Origin: Bacteroidales bacterium UBA5326
GTDB lineage: Bacteria; Bacteroidota; Bacteroidia; Bacteroidales; UBA932
Direction of reading: 5' to 3'
Assembly: GCA_002408205.1 (NCBI GenBank)
Contig: DHQY01000007.1
Coordinates: 246,735 to 310,734, forward strand
DNA length: 64,000 nucleotides
The position numbers and the translations under genes were made by a program. Below the pieces are notes generated by a model that was not told the origin of the DNA, did no database searches, and worked only from the letters and a program-made list of their open reading frames with translations. Numbering within the stretch: the first letter of the stretch is position 1; each line of letters opens with the position of its first letter. Shown here one piece after another: positions 58,246 to 64,000 of this stretch.

Positions 58246-59214
58246 ATGGAAACAAAGATTATTGGGAACAAAATTGCAGAAGCAAGAAAACAATTGAACA
58301 TGTCGCAGGCTCAGCTTGCTGAGCGCTTATTCATCAGTCCGCAGGCCGTTGGGAAATGGGAACGTGGCGAGTCCATGCCCGATATCACTACATTCGGGCG
58401 AATGGCCAAAATCCTGGGCGTCGATCTGAACTACTTCTCGGCAAACAGCCAGGATCCCTGCCCCGCCGGGTTGACGGACAATCCCTCCACCGAGCACCCG
58501 GCGGTCCCGGCATCGGCACAGACCTCAGCACCGGCACCGGTCTCGGCCTCGGCTCAGGCCCCAACTCCGGCACAGATTCCGGACAATAATCCGGCCAGTA
58601 AGAAAAGACCGGTCCGGAACATGTCTGCAAATACCTGGACCGAGGTGGATTTTTCCGGGCTGAATAACATCAAGGAAACCGTGAATGCCGCCAATTTCCA
58701 GCGCTGCAGATTTATAGACTCGGACCTTATGGGACTAGTCCTGAAAAACGATGTGATGCACGACTGTGATTTTTCCGGCTCTAACCTAAATCAATGTCGT
58801 TTTCAGGGCTCCAATCTGGAAGGCAATACGTATAGCAGGTGCTCCCTGGTTGAAGCCGATTTTTCTGCAAGTACCGTAAAAGGCTGTAATTTTGAAGGCG
58901 CCGACATGAACAAGACATTCTTCAATTTCAGCACCATTACAAAAATAGAGATCAAAAATGCCATCCTAAATGAGACCGCCTTTAAAGACTCTCAAATAGA
59001 AGACGTTGTTTTTGAAGGGAATATAGAGAATTGTCATTTTGAAAAATGTGGCTTTAAAAACGTGGAATTCCGGAACGCCACTCTTCTGAACACATTCTTC
59101 AAATACAACGGCAACCTCAAAAAGGTCCGTTTCACCCAATGTAAAGTGGACAGCCTTACACATGCCTTTCTAAAAAACGACAAAGCCAACACCGAAGGCC
59201 TGATACTGATATAG
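58246..59214 (+). CDS. XRE regulator fused to a pentapeptide-repeat domain
   Basis: 322 residues. XRE helix-turn-helix about 5-62 (LNMSQAQLAERLFISPQAVGKWERG). A 50-residue Ala/Pro/Ser/Thr linker (about 75-125) is written by a GC-rich near-repeat. Residues about 130-305 are pentapeptide-like repeats A(D/N)FxxC/S (VNAANFQRCRFIDSDL, CDFSGSNLNQCRFQGSNLEG), a right-handed quadrilateral helix. Some pentapeptide proteins mimic DNA and bind gyrase; here the HTH could deliver it to DNA. Its own promoter has direct-repeat operator candidates. The toxin gene on the other strand ends 1 nt after its stop. Confidence 0.88.
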   Translation: METKIIGNKIAEARKQLNMSQAQLAERLFISPQAVGKWERGESMPDITTFGRMAKILGVDLNYFSANSQDPCPAGLTDNPSTEHPAVPASAQTSAPAPVSASAQAPTPAQIPDNNPASKKRPVRNMSANTWTEVDFSGLNNIKETVNAANFQRCRFIDSDLMGLVLKNDVMHDCDFSGSNLNQCRFQGSNLEGNTYSRCSLVEADFSASTVKGCNFEGADMNKTFFNFSTITKIEIKNAILNETAFKDSQIEDVVFEGNIENCHFEKCGFKNVEFRNATLLNTFFKYNGNLKKVRFTQCKVDSLTHAFLKNDKANTEGLILI

Positions 59215-59215
59215 A

Positions 59216-59560
59216 TTACAGAAAGTGTTTGAGGATCCGTTCCCGATCCTCATTCTCTTTTACACTTTTGTGAAATAGTTCAATAAAAACTATTTTTTGT
59301 TCATCAGAGAAATAAGCGTAAACCAATCTGAAGCCCGAGTTTACTCCACGTCCTTTGAGTGATTTACATGCAATTTTTTTAACTTTTATAACACAGGTGG
59401 AAATACCCAGATTGTCTATTCTGAAGCTGAAAGGAGGTCTTTCCTCCGGAAACACTTCCAAGACCTGTTTGACAACCAGCAAATCGTCATTCAGCGTTCT
59501 GTACTTTTTCAATAAGCATTTTAAATCCTTATCAAATTCGGGCAATTGATCAAAATTCAT
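59216..59560 (-). CDS. RelE/ParE-superfamily toxin
   Basis: 114 residues from the ATG at 59560 (a GTG sits one codon earlier). The core KVKKIACKSLKGRGVNSGFRLVYAYFSDEQKIVFIELFHKS is the four-strand RelE fold with basic residues and a tyrosine. RelE-type toxins cleave mRNA on the ribosome; ParE types attack gyrase; this one cannot be placed. The start is 2 nt after the stop of the Panacea antitoxin (TAGTGATG), a classic coupled arrangement with the antitoxin first. Confidence 0.85.
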   Translation of the reverse strand: MNFDQLPEFDKDLKCLLKKYRTLNDDLLVVKQVLEVFPEERPPFSFRIDNLGISTCVIKVKKIACKSLKGRGVNSGFRLVYAYFSDEQKIVFIELFHKSVKENEDRERILKHFL

Positions 59561-59562
59561 CA

Positions 59563-60360
59563 CTACTCTTCATCCTCTTTGTAGTTTCTTACAGTATAGG
59601 GTATATCCCGGTAAAAAACCAATTCGTAATCTATCTCTTCTCCCTCTTTGGATGCAAGCCAGGGCATATCTTTATGTGAATAGTTACTGATAGCAGTTCC
59701 CGACCAATCGCTCATTTGGTCTATAACCCTGTCAATTATCTCCTTTTCACTTGCCTTGAATTGGGCAAGGTCACTTTTGATCAATGGGATATACCGGGTT
59801 TGAGGCAAGCCGTAATAATTGGTTTTGATTCGCCTGAGTTCACCTTTCCGGATCATTTGATCAATCACCGAATCCATGTTTTGAGGAACAGGGCCGTAGG
59901 GCAATTTTCGATACGTAGCCCCGGTCAGGTGCTCTTCGTACATTTCGTAATAGTTAAAATCCGAGAAGTATAGCAATTTGTTCAACACTGTTTCGCCTAC
60001 ATTGGGTTTGCCGGCACATTTTTCCAAAATATAGAGGAGCACATTTTTAAATTTATCCGCATGCAATATGGGCAACGATATACGCTCTTCCAACATATTC
60101 CTTTTTTCTAATTGGTCCGGATCCGATAAATCATATATAGAGAAATCCTGAGCCATTAATGCATCCATCGAAAATCCAAGTGCAAGGGATAATCGTTGAA
60201 GTTCAATAACATCAATACTTCTATTGCCCAATTCAATCTGAGTGAGAGAAGGCCTGGACATTTGTATCAATTTAGCCAGATTCTCCTGCGACAAACCTTT
60301 ACGTTTACGTAAAGCAGCAATTCGCTGACCTATTTCTTGTTGTAATATGGTAGTATTCAT
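59563..60360 (-). CDS. Antitoxin with XRE and Panacea (DUF4065/SocA-like) domains
   Basis: 265 residues from the ATG at 60360. XRE helix-turn-helix about 8-65 (GLSQENLAKLIQMSRPSLTQIELG). The C-terminal Panacea domain (about 105-255) has VLNKLLYFSDFNYYEMYEEHLTGATYRKLPYGPVP, its hallmark. Panacea domains are known as antitoxin modules that neutralise many unrelated toxins. Here it pairs with a RelE-like toxin. The HTH should repress the pair; AACAA-ATAA-TTGTT (60411-60424) is an operator candidate. Confidence 0.88.
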   Translation of the reverse strand: MNTTILQQEIGQRIAALRKRKGLSQENLAKLIQMSRPSLTQIELGNRSIDVIELQRLSLALGFSMDALMAQDFSIYDLSDPDQLEKRNMLEERISLPILHADKFKNVLLYILEKCAGKPNVGETVLNKLLYFSDFNYYEMYEEHLTGATYRKLPYGPVPQNMDSVIDQMIRKGELRRIKTNYYGLPQTRYIPLIKSDLAQFKASEKEIIDRVIDQMSDWSGTAISNYSHKDMPWLASKEGEEIDYELVFYRDIPYTVRNYKEDEE

Positions 60361-60445
60361 ATTTCTCTCATTAACCAAATGCTGCAAAGGTGTAAAATGT
60401 TTTATATATTAACAAATAATTGTTTTATTGTGAAACACAAAGGGA

Positions 60446-60504
60446 TGCCAAACGCGATTTGGCATGCGCAAAAGGGCGCAAAACCCGGTTTCTTTAGTGC
60501 GCAA
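60446..60504. repeat. Short REP-like element
   Basis: TGCCAAACGCGATTTGGCATGCGCAA followed by GCGCAAAACCCGGTTTCTTTAGTGCGCAA: two head-to-tail arms of the RAYT family without the long AT-rich core. It lies between the divergent antitoxin and dCTPase genes, about 60 bp from the latter. Confidence 0.65.
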
Positions 60505-60565
60505 TTTCAAATTTATGTGGTAACTTTACATCTCATACCTACCTGTTTACCTACCTGTTGAATCT

Positions 60566-60904
60566 ATGACCGATTACGATCGCATTATCAAAAAACTTAT
60601 TGATTTCAGGAACGAAAGAGACTGGGAGCAGTTTCACGATGCCCGAAACCTTTCACTGGCGCTGATGCTCGAGGCTTCCGAACTTAACGAACTGTTTCTG
60701 TGGAAGAAAGAAGACCAGATCAAAGACATAGACATTGATCGCCTAAAGGAAGAGCTGGCCGACGTCCTGGTCTACGCCTTTTTCCTGGCCGAGAAATACA
60801 ATCTGGACATCTTTCAAATTGTGGAGGAAAAAATGATCAGGAACGGACAAAAATACCCCCGGGAAAAAGCCAAAGGAACCGCCAAAAAATATACCGAACT
60901 ATAA
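60566..60904 (+). CDS. MazG-like nucleotide pyrophosphohydrolase (dCTPase / RS21-C6 type)
   Basis: 112 residues, all-alpha. FRNERDWEQFHDARNLSLALMLEASELNELFLWK closely follows the dCTP-pyrophosphatase (RS21-C6) pattern. The metal-binding EASELNE and EELADVLVYAF helices are intact. It would hydrolyse dCTP or a modified dNTP to the monophosphate. It is 13 nt before the nuclease-helicase gene and co-transcribed with it. Depleting or cleaning nucleotides is a known anti-phage tactic, so a defence role for the operon is plausible but unproven. Confidence 0.88.
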   Translation: MTDYDRIIKKLIDFRNERDWEQFHDARNLSLALMLEASELNELFLWKKEDQIKDIDIDRLKEELADVLVYAFFLAEKYNLDIFQIVEEKMIRNGQKYPREKAKGTAKKYTEL

Positions 60905-60917
60905 GAATTTCCGAGCT

Positions 60918-63320
60918 ATGATTGTTTACCAATCCACGAAGGAAGGGTTCCTGGACGATGTGCTTCATAACGAGATTGACACCAAGATCAACCAAGCCTT
61001 TTACGACCACCTGGGAAGGCACACGTCGCCCAACGAGTTCTTGTCGTGGACCAATTCCATGATGCATATGAGCAACGTGCTCATGGACAATGAAATAGCC
61101 GCAAACGCAGGAATCTCCATAGAATTCCAGATCCCGCTGACTTCCAATCGAATAGATTTTATCATTACCGGCCTGAACGAAGAACAAAAGGAACAGGTCA
61201 TCATCATCGAACTCAAGCAATGGTCCTCGGCCCAACTGACAGACAAGGATGCCATGGTCCGCACCCGTTTCCAGCATGGAGAAACCGAGACCGTACATCC
61301 CTCCTACCAGGCATGGTCCTACGCCGCACTTATTGAAAGCTATAACATGACCGTCCGGGACGAGCAGATCAACCTCGTGCCCTGCGCCTACCTGCACAAT
61401 TACACCCCGGATAACGTCATCACCAACCCATTCTACAGCTATCACATAAGCAGGGCTCCCGTTTTCCTGAAAGCCGATGCCGTAAAGCTCAGGGAGTTCA
61501 TCAAGAAATTTGTCAGGTATGGCGACAATAAGGACATTCTGTACCGGATAGAGAACGGCCGCCTGAGACCTTCCAAACAGCTGGCAGACAGCATCGCTTC
61601 CATGATCCGGGGCAACCGGGAGTTCATTATGATTGATGAGCAGAAGGGGGTTTATGAGACGGCGCTCTCCATGGCCGCACAGGCTCGCAGCGACAAAAAA
61701 ATGGTCCTGATTGTGGAAGGCGGGCCGGGAACGGGAAAAAGCGTGGTGGCCGTGAACCTGTTGGCCGAGCTTACCCAACGGGGGCAGGTGACCCGGTATG
61801 TATCCAAGAACGCAGCCCCGAGGGCCGTTTACAAAGTAAAACTGACCGGCACCCTCAAAAAGCGGATGATCGACAACCTCTTTGGCGGCAGCGGCAATTA
61901 CTGCGACATACCGGAAAACACATTCGACACGCTCATAGTGGACGAGGCCCACCGCCTGAACCTGAAAAGCGGCCTCTACCAGAACAAAGGCGAAAACCAG
62001 GTACTGGAGCTGATTCGGGCCGCCAAATGCACCATATTCTTCGTAGACAACGACCAGCAGATCCATATAAAAGACATCGGCGAATCCAACCTTATTGCCC
62101 GATGGGCAGCGAAAGAAGGCGCCAAAGTACAGCGATTGAAACTCAAATCCCAATTCCGATGCAACGGATCCGACGGCTACCTGGCCTGGTTGGAAAACAC
62201 CCTCCAGATAAAGGAAACGGCCAACATCCGGCTCTCCCCGCAGGAATTTGATTTCCGCATTGTAGACACGCCGGAAGAGCTCAGAAAAATCATCTCGGCA
62301 AAAAACGCCGTAAATAATAAATCCCGGCTGGTGGCCGGCTATTGCTGGGACTGGGTCAGCAAGAAGGATCCCTCGGCTTATGATATCACGTTCCCCCAAT
62401 ACGACTTTGGCATGCGCTGGAACCTGACCAGGGACGGCAGCACCTGGATCATTGCCGATGATTCCGTAAACGAGATTGGCTGCATCCACACCTGCCAGGG
62501 CCTGGAACTGGACTACGTGGGCGTGATTTTGGGTCCGGACATTCGTTTTGAGGGCGGCCGGGTGGTCACCGACGTGGCACAACGCTCATCCACTGACCGC
62601 TCCATCTTCGGCATCAAAGCCATGATGAAAGAAGACCCGCAGGAAGCCTGCCAGATGGCCGACCGCATCATCAAAAACACCTACCGCACCCTCCTGACCC
62701 GGGGCATGAAAGGCTGCTACGTCTATTTCTGCGACACTGCACTGCGCGACCATTTTGCCTCGGGGCTTTCCCCTGCCCCATCCCGGACACCTTCAGCGGT
62801 CACCGCCCAGAACGTTATCATGAAGAACGTAATCCCCGGGCCGAGGATAGAGGCCGAGGTAAACGAAGGAGCAAAGTTCGTGGAATTTCTCCCGCTTTAC
62901 TCGCTGAAGGCCGCCTGCGGCGCTTTTGGTGAAGGACAATATGCCGAGGAAACGGGCTGGGTGAAGGTGGAAGGCCTGGGCCGCCTGAACCGGAATATGT
63001 TTGTGGTGCAGGCAAAAGGCAAATCCATGGAGCCCAGGATTCCGGACGGAAGTCTGTGCGTTTTCCGTGCCAACGTGGTGGGATCGCGCCAAAACAAGAT
63101 CGTCCTGGTCCAGCACCGCGGACTCTACGACCCCGATCACAACGGGAGCTACACCATCAAGACCTATACCAGTGAAAAAGCATACGACAGGGACACCGGG
63201 CAATGGCAGCACGAACGCATTGTTCTGAAGCCACTTAACCCCCAACACAACCCTATTGTGATTGAAGACGACGACAATTTCACGGTCGTAGGAGAATTTA
63301 TAGGATTGGTAAACAGTTAA
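60918..63320 (+). CDS. Nuclease - DUF2075 helicase - S24 peptidase-like fusion
   Basis: 800 residues, one frame. N-terminal PD-(D/E)xK-like nuclease: E69, D80 (NRIDFI) and E98-x-K100 (IIIELKQW). DUF2075-type superfamily 1 helicase/ATPase about 230-620: Walker A GGPGTGKS (about 271), DEAHR (about 342), QFRCNG, and CIHTCQGLELDYVGVILG (motif V-like). C-terminal S24/LexA-like domain about 660-800: catalytic Ser703 in AKGKSMEPRIPDG and candidate Lys748 in SYTIKTY. A LexA-type protease fused to a nuclease-helicase suggests self-cleavage controlling release or activation. It is flanked by a dCTPase gene and a GNAT gene 2 nt later. Confidence 0.87.
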   Translation: MIVYQSTKEGFLDDVLHNEIDTKINQAFYDHLGRHTSPNEFLSWTNSMMHMSNVLMDNEIAANAGISIEFQIPLTSNRIDFIITGLNEEQKEQVIIIELKQWSSAQLTDKDAMVRTRFQHGETETVHPSYQAWSYAALIESYNMTVRDEQINLVPCAYLHNYTPDNVITNPFYSYHISRAPVFLKADAVKLREFIKKFVRYGDNKDILYRIENGRLRPSKQLADSIASMIRGNREFIMIDEQKGVYETALSMAAQARSDKKMVLIVEGGPGTGKSVVAVNLLAELTQRGQVTRYVSKNAAPRAVYKVKLTGTLKKRMIDNLFGGSGNYCDIPENTFDTLIVDEAHRLNLKSGLYQNKGENQVLELIRAAKCTIFFVDNDQQIHIKDIGESNLIARWAAKEGAKVQRLKLKSQFRCNGSDGYLAWLENTLQIKETANIRLSPQEFDFRIVDTPEELRKIISAKNAVNNKSRLVAGYCWDWVSKKDPSAYDITFPQYDFGMRWNLTRDGSTWIIADDSVNEIGCIHTCQGLELDYVGVILGPDIRFEGGRVVTDVAQRSSTDRSIFGIKAMMKEDPQEACQMADRIIKNTYRTLLTRGMKGCYVYFCDTALRDHFASGLSPAPSRTPSAVTAQNVIMKNVIPGPRIEAEVNEGAKFVEFLPLYSLKAACGAFGEGQYAEETGWVKVEGLGRLNRNMFVVQAKGKSMEPRIPDGSLCVFRANVVGSRQNKIVLVQHRGLYDPDHNGSYTIKTYTSEKAYDRDTGQWQHERIVLKPLNPQHNPIVIEDDDNFTVVGEFIGLVNS

Positions 63321-63322
63321 AT

Positions 63323-63919
63323 ATGAACCTGCAAGTAGACGATAATATAGTATTAAAGCAGCTGGAGCTGATCGATGCTCCGGACATTTTTACCGCCATC
63401 GACACCCAGCGCGAGCACCTGGGCCCCTTTTTGCCCTTTGTGGAAACCACCAAACAACTCTCGGACACACAGGCTTTTGTGGAATCGGTAGTCAACTCAC
63501 CCAAAGAGCGGCTGGAATACACCTTTACCATACGTGTGAACGGCCGGATGGCCGGCCTTATTGGCCTAAAAGACATCGACCGGGCCAACAAAAAAACCGA
63601 GATCGGCTACTGGCTCTCACGGGATTTTTTGCGCCAGGGCATCATGACCCGCTCCGTGAGTACCCTCTGCGACTTCGCCTATGGGGAACTGGACATCAAC
63701 CGCATCCAGATAAAATGCGCCGTCGCCAACACCCGCAGCCGCAACATTCCCCTCCGCCTGGGCTTCCACCTGGAAGGCATAGAACGCGCCGGGGAACTAC
63801 TCACCGGAGGGGTTTTTACCGATCTGGCGGTTTATAGTAAGTTGAAGGGAGAGTGGCCGGAGGAGTTGAAGGGGGAGATGAAGGGGAAGATGCCGACCGA
63901 GCCCGATGCATGTCGGTAA
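63323..63919 (+). CDS. GNAT N-acetyltransferase (RimJ/RimL type)
   Basis: 198 residues. The GNAT fold includes EIGYWLSRDFLRQGIMTRSVSTLCDFA (acetyl-CoA-binding motif A) and NTRSRNIPLRLGFHLEG (motif B). RimJ/RimL members acetylate protein N-termini or small amines. It begins 2 nt after the nuclease-helicase stop, so it is probably the third gene of that operon. Whether it modifies a partner, a toxin or an unrelated substrate is unknown. Confidence 0.92.
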   Translation: MNLQVDDNIVLKQLELIDAPDIFTAIDTQREHLGPFLPFVETTKQLSDTQAFVESVVNSPKERLEYTFTIRVNGRMAGLIGLKDIDRANKKTEIGYWLSRDFLRQGIMTRSVSTLCDFAYGELDINRIQIKCAVANTRSRNIPLRLGFHLEGIERAGELLTGGVFTDLAVYSKLKGEWPEELKGEMKGKMPTEPDACR

Positions 63920-64000
63920 AAACCTGTTATTAAGATATTTAGTACGAGGAACGCCTCTGTTTGCTAACGCAACCGGGTCCTTCCCTCCGCGGGCGCGAGG

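Noticed and set aside
58058..58301. Upstream extension of the serine hydrolase frame to ATG 58301 or 58058
   Set aside because: It would translate the palindromic element and overlap the divergent XRE gene. The TTG at 57989 gives a proper lipoprotein signal.
29060..60504. REP-like elements as plain transcription terminators
   Set aside because: Several lie after genes and could terminate, but they lack consistent T runs and share a long conserved core and co-varying arms, which terminators do not need.
60837..62582. 581-codon open frame on the minus strand
   Set aside because: Lies antisense to the dCTPase and nuclease-helicase genes. Composition rich in Val/Gly/His with no domain; a codon-bias shadow of the GC-rich plus-strand gene.
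63920..64000. Possible tRNA or gene start at the right edge
   Set aside because: 81 bp with no cloverleaf, start codon context or frame that can be supported.

Overview
The window comes from an anaerobic, fermentative member of the Bacteroidales (Bacteroidota). The evidence is the many lipoproteins and secreted enzymes, a TonB-dependent receptor, fimbrillin lipoproteins, a FecI/FecR pair, and promoters of the form TTTG-N19-TAnnTTTG. No rRNA, tRNA or CRISPR array was recognised. Genus cannot be told from the sequence.

Region 1 (1-7442, minus strand) is one run: rex - adhE - thioredoxin-like [2Fe-2S] protein - sensory [FeFe]-hydrogenase HydS - SpoIIE/PP2C phosphatase - [FeFe]-hydrogenase HydA (cut by the left edge). 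It combines NADH sensing (Rex), ethanol formation, probable H2 sensing and H2 turnover. Region 2 (7490-14169, plus) is the histidine operon hisG-D-(C+B)-H-A-F-IE. It starts from a promoter that mirrors the rex promoter and passes a complete attenuator with a leader peptide of eight His in 18 residues. HisC is fused to the imidazoleglycerol-phosphate dehydratase domain, and no histidinol-phosphatase is encoded in the operon.

Region 3 (14171-21166, minus) is an operon of exported proteins: SIMPL protein, C1 peptidase, PHP phosphodiesterase, S9 dipeptidyl peptidase and GH30 glycosidase. Region 4 (21227-28256) holds rpiB, a TonB receptor, a DUF4143-type ATPase and an ECF sigma / anti-sigma / STN-domain protein set. 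Region 5 (28257-29402) has no gene but is packed with palindromic repeats. Region 6 (29403-41357) holds an MFS transporter, acyl-ACP thioesterase, acyl-CoA ligase, NUDIX hydrolase, a plug-only TonB-like protein, an Asp/Glu-type racemase, an M28 peptidase with a C-terminal outer-membrane barrel, and a doubled 1534-residue UvrA-like ATPase with one degenerate ATP site.

Region 7 (41510-49744) is accessory: three fimbrillin-type lipoproteins with shuffled domains, regulators, and a REP-associated Y1 transposase (RAYT) between two copies of its palindromic element. Related elements with co-varying arms lie at 29060, 47171, 55536, 58021 and 60446. Region 8 (49820-55533) carries a GH3-PA14-GH27 fusion, an HSL-type hydrolase and a Cys-rich protein behind a structured leader. 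Region 9 (55639-63919) looks like a defence or stress island: a membrane-spanning XRE-NTF2 protein, a serine hydrolase interrupted by an amber codon, an XRE-pentapeptide protein, a Panacea-antitoxin/RelE-toxin pair, and an operon of dCTPase-like pyrophosphohydrolase, nuclease-helicase-S24 protein and GNAT acetyltransferase. The strongest candidates for undescribed biology are the RAYT/palindrome family, the nuclease-helicase-S24 operon, the doubled UvrA and the his/rex control region.
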